Part shown: one piece after another, positions 11,851-22,815 of the stretch | Layout of the letters: each line of letters starts with the position of its first letter | How positions within the stretch are numbered: the first letter of the stretch is position 1 | Assembly: GCF_016545825.1 (NCBI RefSeq) | Contig: NC_052612.1 | Location: 7,316,001 to 7,380,000, forward strand | DNA: 64,000 nt | Reading direction: 5' to 3' | DNA from: Eucalyptus grandis | Lineage: Eukaryota > Streptophyta > Magnoliopsida > Myrtales > Myrtaceae | Notes under the pieces: generated by a model | The model's database searches: none | Told to the model about the DNA's origin: nothing | What the model saw: only the letters and a program-made list of their open reading frames with translations | Position numbers and translations under genes: made by a program

Positions 11851-12540
11851 ATCTATCTATTATCTCCATTTTTAGATTGCGACATGTGTCCATCCAATTT
11901 TAGTCCTCACTGCATCTCATCTAAATACCATCAAACCTTGGATGGTACTTGGAGATCTATGCAAATATTTATATATAAAAATTATATTGAGATAGTAAGT
12001 GTGCTCACCATCATCATATAAAAATTATCCTGGGGGATTAAATGTTTCAATTAATTACGGTAGGATGAGAAGTATTTTTCATAAAGAACGGACATTCAAG
12101 AAGTCTTGCTAGATTGATAGATTGATGTTGCAAATGGTTCTCTTCTCAAGTAGCATGAAAAATTACGCTACTCAAATGTAGAGCCTCCTTTTTCTATTTT
12201 TCGGCAGATCTTTCAAATCAAATTACAGGGTTACGACTATGAAACCTCACAGTACAAGTACAAAAAATACCAAATCAATCATCTATTAACTTCTCGATGC
12301 TCATTAAATCTGATTCACAAAATAGGTTGGGACCCATTTTGCTAGCCCTACTAAAATCTAAACATTTTAATAAATTAAGGATTTCTATGGCGTCTAGTTC
12401 ACAAAGATGTGCCGTTGTTGTTGACAAATCAACAGTGATTGATTTTTATGAACTCGTCGTCATATTGTCGACATTCCCATTATATATGAGCATAATAGCG
12501 AACTTTGATTTTCGAGCATCAAGATATAAGATTGGCTTAA
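11851..12540. other. Spacer, no supported gene
   Basis: I see no gene or repeat that I can support in this AT-rich stretch. Confidence 0.4.
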
Positions 12541-13081
12541 ATAGAATGCCAAATAGCCCAAGTGTCACAATTAGATAAGTCAAACCCCAAACACATTCAA
12601 CTACGGTTTTTTTTTTTTCTTTTAACTTTATTCACATATTATTAGACCGTACTTTATGGTTAATGATCATATATATCGCGGTTTATGAAAGACTGTGGCA
12701 CATCGATAGTTTTAGATGTTAGTCCAAATTCGAAATACTGGGCCAACGTTTGAGATTTTATTGGCCATTCGACATTTCATTTATTACTCATGAAGTCTAT
12801 CAGTGCATGAAATTTACTGAAAATTAGAGAATCTCACAATACCAACAAAATATCAAGTTTTTTTTCAACTTTTTACCCTTGATACACTCACATACAGCCC
12901 AATTTACAAAATTCTACAAAAACCACTGCTCAGCAAAGACGAACAACAGCACCCATCGGCCCAACATGCTTAACTCCAAGCATAGAGTGACTCGAACTCT
13001 TCTTGTCTCCTTTTCAGTTTACCACAACCAGACATATTTAATACAGTACCGTGAACAAGACAAGATAGCGATGAGATCGGC
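12541..13081 (-). repeat. PR-10 3'-flank block, copy 1
   Basis: The sequence downstream (minus sense) of PR-10 copy 1 recurs at about 16,260-16,700 and 50,690-51,080, and inverted at 51,080-51,390. Shared landmarks are 'atcatacgcat', 'acatcgatagttttaaatgtta', 'gaaaattagagaatctc' and 'ataccaacaaaatatca'. This shows that the PR-10 unit, including its 3' flank, was duplicated. Confidence 0.85.
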
Positions 13082-13377
13082 TCAATAGGCATCAGGGTTT
13101 GCCAAGCGATAAGCCTCGATGGCCTTGAACATCCCGGACGCCTTCTCTTTCCCAGCCTTGATCTTCTCCTCAGTTATGTCCGCCTCGCCAATGGTGAAGT
13201 ACTTGCTCGTGCTCTTGCACACCGAGCCTCCCTCGGGCGATGTGGTGATCTTCATCTCGTAGCTGATCTTCTCAAGGGTGGTGCCCAGCGAGTCGCCCTC
13301 AATGATGGAGTAGCTGTAGGTGAAGTTCTCCTTGTCCAGGGCCTCGACCTTATGCTTCATTGTCTTGTACTGACTGC
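13082..13377 (-). pseudogene. Bet v 1/PR-10 exon 2 (copy 1), orphan but open
   Basis: This minus-strand exon of 296 nt starts after a TAG splice acceptor and ends at a TGA (13082-13084). It encodes the C-terminal 98 residues of a PR-10 protein: YKTMKHKVEALDKENFTYS, then SIIEGDSLGTTLEKISYE, GGSVCKSTSKYFTIGEAD, and the C-terminal helix KAGKEKASGMFKAIEAYR with ending LANPDAY. PR-10/Bet v 1 proteins are cytosolic proteins of about 160 residues with a hydrophobic ligand cavity, induced in defence. Length, reading frame and intron phase all fit a normal exon 2. No exon 1 is found immediately upstream; receptor-kinase sequence lies there instead, so I call it a partial gene. An exon 1 beyond that insertion cannot be excluded. 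Confidence 0.85.
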
Positions 13378-13559
13378 CTATCAAGGTAACAAAAAGTAAT
13401 ATTCACGTTTAGAACTCGCTGGTTTCAACATCACGAGCAATGATCTTGATGGTGTCGATTGGGCCATTTAGGATGTTCCAACTGCAATCTGATACGATTG
13501 GCTTAGACATGGCCTGATTTCCCTCGATTAGAGTCAAGTCACGTGATCACTTGTGTAAA

Positions 13560-14745
13560 TCATCGAGATGCTTGTTTCACCGTCGAAGCACCAAAATCAG
13601 AGCAATAAGAGTCACGAGAAGTAGTAAGCAGCAAACGCAACAATCACATTAATCAGAACCTTTCTCCGAGGGTCAGTCGATTCACTGCTCGACCCACATG
13701 GAGACATTCCGTCGCGTTTCCTCACAAGCCCGGATTTGCGATAAAAGCCCTTCCCACTGATTGTTGGAAAAGGCGACCACTAGGAACTGCGCCTGTCAGC
13801 TTGTTTTACAAGAAGCCAATGAAGCTTAAACGGCTCATGCTGGTGATAGCAGCTGGGATTGTACCCAACAAATCGTTATGCGAAACATTGAGATTTTCAA
13901 TTCAGTGAGCTTTGCTAAATTGGAAGAAATTGATCCTGCTAGTGAATTGTGGCTCAAGTCTAGGTGGTTATGTAGCGTGAGCAGAGTTCCCCAGCTCTGG
14001 CGACATGACGCCCAACAGATTGTTGTTGCTCAAGTTCAGGCTCAGTAAATTCTCACAATTTGCTAGCTCTTTTGGTATGCTACCGCTCAATGCCTTCTCA
14101 CCAAAAACAAGATCACCTGGCTTCGATGAGTTTTCTAACGAGGAGGTAATATCTCGGCCAAATGGTTGTTGCTCAAGTTCAGCCTTATCAACTCCCCTAG
14201 ATTTCCCATCTCGTCGAGAATTTTCCTGGTCAGTTCATTGCCGTAGGAAGTCAGAACATGCAACTGGGACAATTTCCTGAGCTCCGACGAGATGCGGCTG
14301 GCAATTTTGTTACCATCTATCAGCAAATTCGATTCATACACTCTCCCCATTCTGCAGAGATTCCCGACAAATCGGCTGTTGCTGAGGCTTATAAAGTCCA
14401 GATTCGGTCTGAACGCACTCATGATACCTGTAGTGAACTGATTGCTGTCCAGACGGACTCTCGTTAGCCCCGGAAAATTTCTCAAGCAGTCAGGCGGCAG
14501 CTCAGTGAAGTTATTCCCATCGACTGCGAGATATCCAAGAGCAAAGTCGCTGCATATATCTTGCAGCATTTCTCCGATGAAGCTGTTGTTCGAAAAGGTA
14601 ACGATCCCCAGAGAAGGGCTGTACTTGCCGAAATCACGTGTTATGCCTCCTGAGAAATTGTTCTTGAACAAAGAGATGGACCGTAAGTTAGCAAGCCGAG
14701 AGATGGTCTCACAAGAAAATATTGTGTACACAAGTGATGCTACGT
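13560..14745 (-). pseudogene. LRR receptor-like kinase fragment A (LRRs to TM)
   Basis: On the minus strand, 14135-14745 encodes about six leucine-rich repeats, including NLRSISLFKNNFSGGI, TRVRLDSNQFTTGIM, NLDFISLSNSRFVGNL and LIRLNLSNNHLAEILPP. These are typical of MIK2/At1g35710-type LRR receptor kinases. Degraded sequence continuing to about 13,560 holds further LRRs, a cysteine-containing cap and a hydrophobic membrane segment; it matches 53,700-53,990 closely. The kinase domain is absent. Some repeat residues are damaged (ITRDFGKY where IPPDFGKY is usual). It sits directly between PR-10 exon 2 (13.1-13.4 kb) and PR-10 copy 2 (14.76 kb). Similar context at 32.66 kb and 53 kb shows that PR-10 and receptor-kinase sequence were duplicated together. 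Confidence 0.8.
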
Positions 14746-14762
14746 CATGGCTTTTCCTTCCC

Positions 14763-15222
14763 AGCCTAGATCTCCTCTTCTTCAACTTGAAGCGCCTTCT
14801 TGCTGTTGTACTTGCTCGTCATCTTGCAGACCGACCCTCCATCGCTGATGGCCTCAAACTTGACCTTGTAATTGATCGACTGGAGCTTGTCACCCAGCGT
14901 GTCGCCCTCGATCATCATGTTCCTACACATGAAGTTCTCCTTGTTGAGCTCGTCGATCTGGTGCTTCACATACTTGAAAGGACTAGCTGCAATTACATTA
15001 TGGAACTCCCTGCTCGATGAGTGTTGAGTGTACATACCTTCGGTGAAATTTAACTTGCTCAATGCTCCCGGCTCCACCGTCGCCATGCACCAGCTCCACG
15101 CTCTTTATGAACTGAGGCAGAAGCTTCGGGATCAGGGTATTCGACTCGACAATCAAGGCCTTGAACATGCGAGCCGGATCAATCGGGCATGTGAGCTCTT
15201 GTGTGAAGCTGGTTGCACCCAT
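14763..15222 (-). pseudogene. Bet v 1/PR-10 pseudogene, copy 2
   Basis: Exon 1 reads from an ATG near 15222 (MGATSFTQELTC, then PARMFKALIVESNTLIPKLL, then GDGGAGSIEQV). An earlier ATG at 15234 lies in the same frame, but the second matches the family start. Near the exon's end one extra base (gttaaattt for gttaattt) shifts the frame. The next intron would be only about 51 bp (GTATGT...TTGCAG), unusually short. Exon 2 (SPFKYVKHQIDELNKENF, then MIEGDTLGDKLQSINYK, then GGSVCKMTSKY) ends early: the codon after VEEEEI is TAG where copy 3 has AAG. The frameshift and premature stop make it a pseudogene. Copy 3 at 32.8-33.3 kb is its closest relative. Confidence 0.88.
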
Positions 15223-15234
15223 GGCTATTGGCAA

Positions 15235-16259
15235 TGAGAAAGAAATAACCCCAGAGAAGAGTGCTTCTGAGTCCTGTCAATGCCTCCTAATTATGGTTGG
15301 AATTATGTCAATGGGTAGGGTTGGTTTGGCAAGAGTCACGCTCGAGGAAAATAGGAGAGTCAAGGATTTGCAGCCTAAAGGAATGGAAAAGAGGAATTAA
15401 GGTGGTCTCTTTTGTTCTTTCGGTCATGAAAATGATTTCGGTCCCTTTCAGATTCATGTTGAAATGTCAAAGTTTATGTTCCAAAAGATGAACATTCTCG
15501 TGCTCACATGGGCGGCCATCCCTTTGAAATGATTGTTTTTTTTTTTTTTTAATACCCAGGGAACCCCGTCAGCCGTTCGTCGCCTTACGGCGGTACATAG
15601 CCGCCAAGTAAACCCTAGAGCGACGCTAGCGAAAAACCCACCACCCCGACGTCACGCTTAAATCGCCGATGCTTCCTGGGGTTTGATCCCCTCACCTTTC
15701 CCCCAAGGCAAGGGGTTCTTATCCAGCGGAGCCACCAAGGCTAGTGGTACCTTTGAAATGATTGTTGTGGAGTTCAATCTAACAATTTGCTGATTAGACA
15801 TTATAACGAAATGCCCTTGTTTGAAGAAAAGTGTATTAATCAAATTTTGTCTCGTTTAATATGTAGCAAACAAGAATACTTTATTAGTTGGTGATATCAC
15901 GTTAACTTGTCGCGTAATATAAACATCACATAATATATTTCTTCATTTGTAATGCCCTAATGTCACGGTGGATCTGATTCAAATGTATGAAGTAAGGCCT
16001 TTTGAAATCATTTTCATGGGTTGATTCAAACTTCACTAGCACCGACAGTTTGACTCGGTCAAAATTGGGTCCGCAATCGGGGTGTCCCAAGATCAGCTCG
16101 TCCTCTAAGTTTTGGGGGAGGTGGAGGTTCCTGCTTTTCCGTTATATTTTGCTTCTCGTTTTATTTTTATCATTATCAGTGTTGAAGCATTTGATCTCTA
16201 ATCCAATGTCCTCGTCAAAGATGTCCCCATCAAAGAGATAAGATAGGATTAGCTTATTC
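15235..16259. repeat. PR-10 5'-flank segment, duplicated at 33.3-34.1 kb
   Basis: This upstream region of copy 2 matches 33,290-34,120 over its whole length apart from the SINE insertion. Shared landmarks are 'gtcctgtcaatgcctcc', 'aaaatgatttcggtccctttt', 'ctcacatgggcggccat' and 'ggaggtggaggttcctg'. No other gene is seen in it. Confidence 0.85.
15535..15749 (-). mobile_element. tRNA-derived SINE with 17-bp target duplication
   Basis: On the minus strand the element starts with 'taccactagccttggtggct', has an A-box-like segment (TGGCTCCGCTGGATAAG) and a B-box-like GGGGATCAAACCCC about 40 bases later, and ends in a poly(A) tail (poly(T) on plus at 15535-15550). It is bounded by a perfect duplication CCTTTGAAATGATTGTT at 15521-15537 and 15750-15766. 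The paralogous segment at about 33,567-33,600 has the uninterrupted site, which shows that the insertion happened after the two segments split. Tail length, boxes and duplication together identify a SINE. Confidence 0.93.
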
Positions 16260-16740
16260 AAATAGCCCAAGCTTTACAATAAGATAAGTCCAAAACCTAA
16301 ACACATTAACTTTATTTTTCGATAGCTTTCTTGACATATAATGAGAATGTACTTTTCATCAATGATCATACGCATAATAATTTCTGAAAGATTCTATCAC
16401 ATCGATAGTTTTAAATGTTAATCCAAATTCGAAATATAAGTTCGGATCTATTCATTTGTTACTCATGAATTCTATTCTTTTATGGAATTTATTGAAAATT
16501 AGAGAATCTCGTGATACCAACAAAATATCAAGCTTATTCAACTTTTATTCCCTTGATACGCTATTTATGTAGCACAATTTACAAAATTCCACAAAAACCA
16601 CTTCACCAGATTCCTGCCACACCTTTCATTCTCTTATTCTCAGCAAATACAAGAACAGCTACGCTCTCCAGCCCCACAAACTTTACTCCAAACACAGAGT
16701 GACCCAAAAAAAAAAAAAAAAAACCACCGATGACGTGCTA
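16260..16740 (-). repeat. PR-10 3'-flank block, copy 2, without a gene
   Basis: The block is homologous to 12,541-13,081 and 50,690-51,080 (for example 'gaaaattagagaatctcgtg' and 'ccaacaaaatatcaagctt'), but no PR-10 exon follows it in the expected place. It ends at an A-run near 16,700. At 16,276 it contains 'tttacaataagataagtcc', the empty-site counterpart of the family X insertion at 34.1/50.6 kb. Confidence 0.75.
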
Positions 16741-17199
16741 ATTCGATGTTGTTGATTTTGTGCGTACAAAGTCCAAATCAACATTAATGACGTCATATAT
16801 GGCGTGCTAAAAGTTGTTCATGAGTTGAATTTTTGCAATTACGTGCCCAATGAATTTTGACGCTCTTGAGTTGGAAATCACTAAATTGTTAACTTTTTTC
16901 CAAATGCCTGACGGGTTTCATAGGATTGGTTTGGCGAGTAGAGATAAAAAGTTAGCACGCAAGTAATTTAAAAGCACGGTGTAAATTCGATTCTCCCAAT
17001 CAATGAGCGTAAACGAAACATGGGGGCGAAAAAGGTTGTTACCAGCATTGAAAAAGTGGACTTTTGAGAAGCTCCAATCACTGAAATGTTGCGTATTCGG
17101 CAAAATGCAAGTAAGTCTAGTCATCGAGAGTTAGTATTTAGAGAAATGCATAAACAGATATTTAATCAATAGATACGTTTAGAAAAATGTCATACATAG

Positions 17200-17735
17200 C
17201 TTTTTTAGCTCAGTTATATAGAGCTTACTTTAGTAAGCAAGAGGTCTTGACTTTGATTCTCAACGAGATCCTTTGTCTTTTGACTTGTAATATTTCCTTT
17301 TTTCACATTCAATCTTCTTCCTAACAATTTTTTTGAAAAATTCAATCGAGCCAAAAAATGAATTGCTTAATAAATGATAGAGCCAACATATACATACTAT
17401 ATATGTGTTTTTTTCTCAGTACAAATGGTTATACGATCACCCAATTAGTAAGAGAGAGGCCTTGAGTTCGACTCTCAATGAGAGCATTTGTCATTCAAAC
17501 TTTTTCATAACAATTTTTTTACTAAAGAAAAAAATCGATTGAGCCAAAGAAATTGTCACTTAATACATCATAAAGCCAGCATACACATATAATTCATTTT
17601 TTCTCAGTACAAATGGGTATACAAGCACCCATTTAGTAAGTGGGAGGTTTTAAGTTCGACTTTCAATGAGAGCATTTATCTTCTGACTTATAATTTTTCC
17701 TTTTTGTAAATTCAAACTTCTTCATAATAATTTTT
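17200..17735 (+). repeat. Tandem tRNA-like (SINE-related) repeats
   Basis: Roughly three tandem units lie here (spacing 188 bp between 17,421 and 17,609), with one more after the MITE (about 18,445-18,600). The first unit has an A-box-like TAGCTCAGTTATATAGAGC and a B-box-like ggtcttgactttgattctca. Later units keep 'gagttcgactctcaatgag'. The rest of the tRNA cloverleaf is not conserved, so these are SINE-derived, not tRNA genes. The same array recurs at 21,740-22,460. Confidence 0.7.
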
Positions 17736-17739
17736 TTAA

Positions 17740-18370
17740 GATAAAAAACCACCAAAAACCTCAAACTTTGCCCAAAGTGACAAATTTACCCCAATCTTTG
17801 TATTATGATATGAAAAATCCCAAATTTTGCCAACTGTGACATATTTACCCCAAACTTTTTTTCATGACACAAAAAATTCTGAACTTGTATTCATGTGACA
17901 CATTTACCCTAAACTATAAGGCATTTTGTCTTTTACTTTTTAAAATCTTTTCTTTTTCTTTTTTTCTTCTTCTTCTCTCTTCCCTCCGCCAGCCATGGCA
18001 GAGCCGGTGGAGGAAGCCATAGTTAGGCGAGGGCTACCTTCACCGCCGTCAGGCGAGGGTTGCCCTCGGTTAGGCTAGCTAGGGCCGCCCGACGCCAACG
18101 AGGGAGGTCCTCGCCCGACCCAACCGAGGGCAGCCCTCGCTTGATGCCACCGAGTGCAACCCTCACCTAACTCCAACTTCCCTCCGCCATGGCCGGCGAA
18201 GGGAAGAGAGAAGAAGGAAAAAAAAAAAAAAAAAAAAGAGAATAAGACGAAAATGCTATTGGTGGGTAAACGTGTTACTGGTTTTCAAAATTTATGGTTT
18301 TTATGTCACAAAAAGGTGTAGGATAAATTTGTCACTTTAGGCAAAGTTAGGGTTTTTGGTGGTCTTTTCC
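17740..18370. mobile_element. MITE-like TIR element inside the tRNA-like array
   Basis: The left end carries 'accaccaaaaacctcaaact' then 'caaagtgacaaatttacc', and the right end carries the inverted form 'aatttgtcactttaggcaaa' and 'agggtttttggtggtc'. Near the left end a module of about 60 bp (caaactt...gacaaatttacccca) is iterated. A GC-rich centre lies at 17,985-18,190. The paralogous array at about 22,270 lacks it, giving an empty site. No transposase. It is related to the element at 58.8-59.3 kb. Confidence 0.75.
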
Positions 18371-18895
18371 TTTCGATCGAGACATAAAAAAAGTCACTTA
18401 ATACAACATAGAGCCAACATATATAATATATTTTGTTCCTTTTTCTTGGTATAAATGAGATACCAGCACTCGTTTAGCAAAGCCAAAGTCTTGATTCCGA
18501 CTCTCGATGAGAGCACTTGTCTCGTGACTTATAATCTTTCTTTCTTCTACATTCGAACTTTTCCGTAACAAATTTCTTGACAAACATTCAAATTTATGTC
18601 TTCTTGATGCCGTTATAATAAGGGATACGGAACTCTAGTGTGAATGGAACTCATTGCTGTGATGCTAAAGGGAAGGCGATGCTGACGAATCCTACTAGGA
18701 ATATGCGGGGGACGGAAAATCTTAGAGCTGGCGGTTAGATCTGGCTGAGGTTACCAAGGGTTGATTCTTGCTTATCGCCCCGGAACTGACTTACCCAGGT
18801 CATGCTCAGCCCTCACCCTTAGAAAAAGGAACTCAAGAAAAAAAATTCAGTCACTGCTCCATAATGATTAATGTCCATCATAGTTCAAGTAAGGA

Positions 18896-20840
18896 GATAT
18901 AAGCAAACGTTCAAACAATAAAATAAATAGATCGACAAAATAAATTGGATACCAGACTTATATGATTCAATCGCAGTGACCTACCTCTATAAGAAAAGTA
19001 ATACGAATTTTATTGTAGATCAAACAATATAACGGAAATTATAACACAGTCGAGTTACTTTAATACTTTTAGTGTTTTCTAATTCCTAATTACATTCAAT
19101 AACTCAAGTAATATATAACCTCACAATTTCTGACTAAATAATCCTTTAATCTCAAGAAGAAATTAACAAATCGCGAATTAAACCCTAATTTCGCTATATG
19201 TAATTCAAGGAGAATATCCAATGTCAAGCACGCCAACGGCACTACTTGCGGCTGAAAAACCCGTGATAAAGTCACCTCTCCACACGAAAGAGAGAGAGAG
19301 AGAATGTGTGCATCTGTCTTTTTCCTTCGGCATTTTTGGCGGCTTCTTGCGTGGCAGTCATCTAAGTGACCGGTGAGAAGTTTCTGAAAGACCGATAAAA
19401 AAAAGGGAGAAGAAGAAGAAGAATACTTTCTAAAAGAGAGAGAACAATCAATATTGACAGTGCGCTGTTCGGGGTACAAAGCAATGATTTCATCATTCTT
19501 GATTAGGGTTTTGAAAATATGGCTTTTCAATCCGTTTCATATATTCTCCGTTCCCTTTTGGGAGTAGTCGTGCACTACTCCCCGCTCCCTTCTCTCTCTC
19601 AACTGTCGTCTAGTTGAACAATTTTGAAAAGTCCCGACGCGTGCTTTTGCTGTCTGTCCCTCCTTCCTGCCTCAGAATCTTGAAACGGTGCCGATGCGGA
19701 CCTCTTCCTCCTGCCTCAGTTTCTTTGAATATAATTAGCCCGTTTCACTGTGTTTGCAAGTGGGGATTGGAGTGCGTTCCCCTTGTATATGCGCGCGCCC
19801 ATCAACCAACCCCCTCCAACCAATCCAATCAAATCTCACTCCAATCCACTATTGTCCTTTGGATTAATCACCACGGAAAGCGCCGATTTCACAAGACCGT
19901 CGCACCGAATTCCCGCCCTACCCTTCGGCACCTTCTCAGTAAAAGACAAGAAGAAAAGCTCACCATCGGACTTTATTTGAGCCCGTATACAGGGCCCAAC
20001 TTAATTTGAGGACGTGCATCAGTTTGTTGAACCCGATCTATTAGGGGAAAAAAAATACCAATATCACACTTTCATATTTAAATTAGAATTTATCTTGAAC
20101 AGAATATTTACATGAGGAGTTTTGTAAGCATAGCAGTTTTTAAGTTATTATGAAAATAATATGAACTGCAAATTCTTGAAAAATTGGGTTTCATAACAAT
20201 TTATAATTATTTATTTTTATGTATCATAATATACTATTATTCTCATATTAAATTAAAAGCGGTTGTTCAATTATTTATCTTCACATGAGGCGAGTATTTG
20301 GTCTTTGGGGAAATCTCTGGTGGTCATGAAAAGTGCGAATCCATTATACTCAGATTTTTTTTCTTCTCTCTTTTTTATCTGGCCAATTGAAAAGTTGGAC
20401 AAAGCCGCGTCTCAGTGGGTTCTGTTTGTTACTTCAGCCACGCACAGCAAAGGGATTTCACGTGCCGCACAGTAGGTTTCGTTTCGTGGGAGCAAAACCA
20501 TGTGATTTTCACGCGCCGCTCAGTGTTTACGCTGCAGGAATCTAGGCGGAACCAATTATACTGAAGTGATTTGAAAAAATTAAGATGCCGCGATTTTTAT
20601 AAGATGTTTCACAAGCATCTTTAATTACAGCATTCAGAATTTCTACCACCTCAACAGTTGTCTCACCCACTTCGAACGCGTCGCATCTATTACTGCAGAC
20701 GAAAATTATAGCACATTACCTCAAAACATAGTTATAGTTCATTCACGATTATTATTCATCTTCAAGAGACGTGAGAATGGAGACATAAACCATGGTGGAG
20801 ACAGAAAGATTGAGCCAACACGCAACATCGTGTGAGCATC
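18896..20840. other. Spacer, no supported gene
   Basis: Nothing recognisable as a gene. There is a GA-rich run near 19,285-19,305, and open frames at 19,096-19,530 (minus) and 19,614-20,009 (plus) that show no domain. Bases 20,040-20,260 are very AT-rich. Confidence 0.4.
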
Positions 20841-20844
20841 AGGG

Positions 20845-21265
20845 TTTTACAAGAGATGGGCGTCAACGGCCTTGAACATTTCCATGGCCCTTCTGTCTTT
20901 GCCGGCCGTGATCTCGGCCCCGTCCTTGGCATAGTACTTGCTCGAGCTCTTGCACACGCGCCCTCCTTCTGGACCCCACCTCGAACTTGATCTCGTACGA
21001 GATCTTCTCGAGCCCATCGCCCTCAACAGTGGTGTACACGAACGTGAGCGAGCTTCCCCTTGTTCAGTTCGTCGACCCGGTGCTTCGCCGAGTTGAGCTG
21101 GCTAGCTGCAAGACACAGAAAACCACAATCAACTCCTAAACTGTCGGTGAATGTCTTGAGACCCATGTTAATGCGGAGCGATAAAAATGTGGAAAGTGGG
21201 TGAAGTTAAAAGATGCACGAGGACTCGCCTTCCCCGAAAGCGACTTGCTTGATGATTGAAATGCC
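20845..21265 (-). pseudogene. Bet v 1/PR-10 pseudogene, copy 4
   Basis: Minus-strand exon 2 sequence (about 20,845-21,110) is recognisable from its 3' end ('aacatttccatggccctt', the MFKA-type C-terminal helix) through 'tagtacttgctcgagctctt' (SSSKYY-type strand) to 'tggctagctgcaag' at the acceptor. Small indels break the frame (for example near 20,980 and 21,045). About 120 bp upstream, 21,226-21,265 keeps the last codons of exon 1 (IIKQVAFGEG). The rest of exon 1 is gone. It lies between segmental duplication copies A and B. Non-functional. Confidence 0.8.
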
Positions 21266-21399
21266 CTCTCAATGATTCTCAGTCGCCTGTTTAGTAATCT
21301 AAATCGCCATCACAATAGTCTAAATCGTACAATAGAGAAAGAGTACTAAAGACATGGATCTCAAGCCCAAATGATACTTATTAGCATGCAAGTGATCAT

Positions 21400-22815
21400 C
21401 TGAATTTCGATGCTCTTGAGGGTGGGAAGTCACTAAATTATTAACTTTTTTCCAACACCGGTCGAGTTCCATGGGATTGTTTCCGCTATTAGAGATAAAA
21501 AGTTAGCATGCAAGTAATTTAAAAGCACAGTATAAATTCGGTTCTCCCAATCAACGAGTATAAACGAGAATATGGGGGCGAAAAAATTGTTGCAAGAACT
21601 AAAACGTGGACTTTTCGAGAAGCTCCAATAACAGAAATGTCGCATATTCGGCAAGATGCAAGTACGTCCATCCATCGAGACTTAGTTTTTGGAGAAATGC
21701 ACAAACATATATTGAATGAATAAAAACGTTTAGAAAAATGTCATAAAAACGTAAGCGAGAGGTCTTGACTTTGAATCTCAACGAGATCCTTTGTATTATG
21801 ACTCGTAATATTTATTTATTTTTTACACCCAATCTACTTCGTAACAATTTTTTTGATAAACAAAACTTCAACCGAGCCAAAAAAATTAGTCACTTCATAT
21901 ATATGTGCACCCGTGTGTATGTGTTCTTTTGTTGGTACAAATGGTTATGCAGGCACTCAATTAGTAAGCGGGAGGTCTTGAGTTTGACGCTCAACGAGAG
22001 CATTTGTCTTATGACATTCAAACTTTTTCATAACAATTTTTTTCATAAACAAAAAATTCAATTGAACCAAAAAGTTTGTCACTTAATACATCATAAAACC
22101 AACATAAACATATAATTCACTTTTCTAAGTACAAATGGGTATACGAGCACCTGTTTAGTAAGAGGGAGGTTTTGAACTCGACTCTCAACGAGAGTATTTG
22201 TCTCCTAACTTATAATCTTTCTTTTCTTTCTTTTCTTTTTTTCTACATTCAAATTTCTTCATAACAAATTCTTTTATGAAAAAAAAAATCGATCAAGCCA
22301 AAAAATTTGTCACTTGAAACGTCATAGAGACAACATATACATATAATATATTACGTTCCTTTTTCTCGATACAAATGGGATAGGAGCACCTGTTTAGCAA
22401 TCCGGAGTCTTAAGTCCAACTCTCAACGACAACATTTGTCTCGTGACTTATAATTTTTCTTCTTTCTACATTCAAACTCTTTCGTAACTAATTTTTTGAT
22501 AAGAATTCAAACTTCTGTCTTCTTGCTGCTGTTATAATCAGGGATAAGGAACTCTAGTGTGAATGGAACTCATTGCGGTGATGCTAAAGGGAAGTTGATG
22601 TGACGAATCTTACTGGAATGTGCGGAGGAAGGAAAATCTTAAAGCTGGTGGTTAGATCTGGCTGAGTTACCAAGGGTTGATTCTTGGTTATTGCTCCGGA
22701 ACTGACTAACCCGGGCCATACTCAGTCCTCACCCTTAGAAAAGGGAACTCTAGAAAAAAATTTAGTCAATGCTCCATAATAACTAATGTTCTTCATTGTT
22801 CAAGCAAAGATACAT
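21400..22815. repeat. Segmental duplication, copy B, with tRNA-like array
   Basis: The segment is collinear with 16,860-18,895 and includes three or four tRNA-like units with 'gtaagcgggaggtcttgagt' and 'gacgctcaacgagagcattt'. It lacks the MITE of copy A, so it preserves that insertion's empty site near 22,270. Similarity stops near 22,815 and 18,895 respectively. Confidence 0.85.

Larger units (their letters stand above)
16860..18895. repeat. Segmental duplication, copy A
   Basis: The sequence pairs collinearly with 21,400-22,815. It starts with 'cactaaattgttaactttttt', runs through the tRNA-like repeat array, and ends with the 'ggaactctagtgtgaatgg' to 'cagtcactgctccataat' block. Copy A is longer mainly because a MITE (17,740-18,370) was inserted into it. 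No coding sequence is recognised. Confidence 0.85.

Noticed and set aside
14442..15020. 192-codon plus-strand frame
   Set aside because: It is the antisense shadow of the LRR fragment and PR-10 copy 2, both supported on the minus strand.
17200..17275. A true tRNA gene (A-box TAGCTCAGTT..., B-box-like core)
   Set aside because: The acceptor and anticodon stems do not pair and the motif recurs in tandem with decay, so it is SINE-like repeat DNA.
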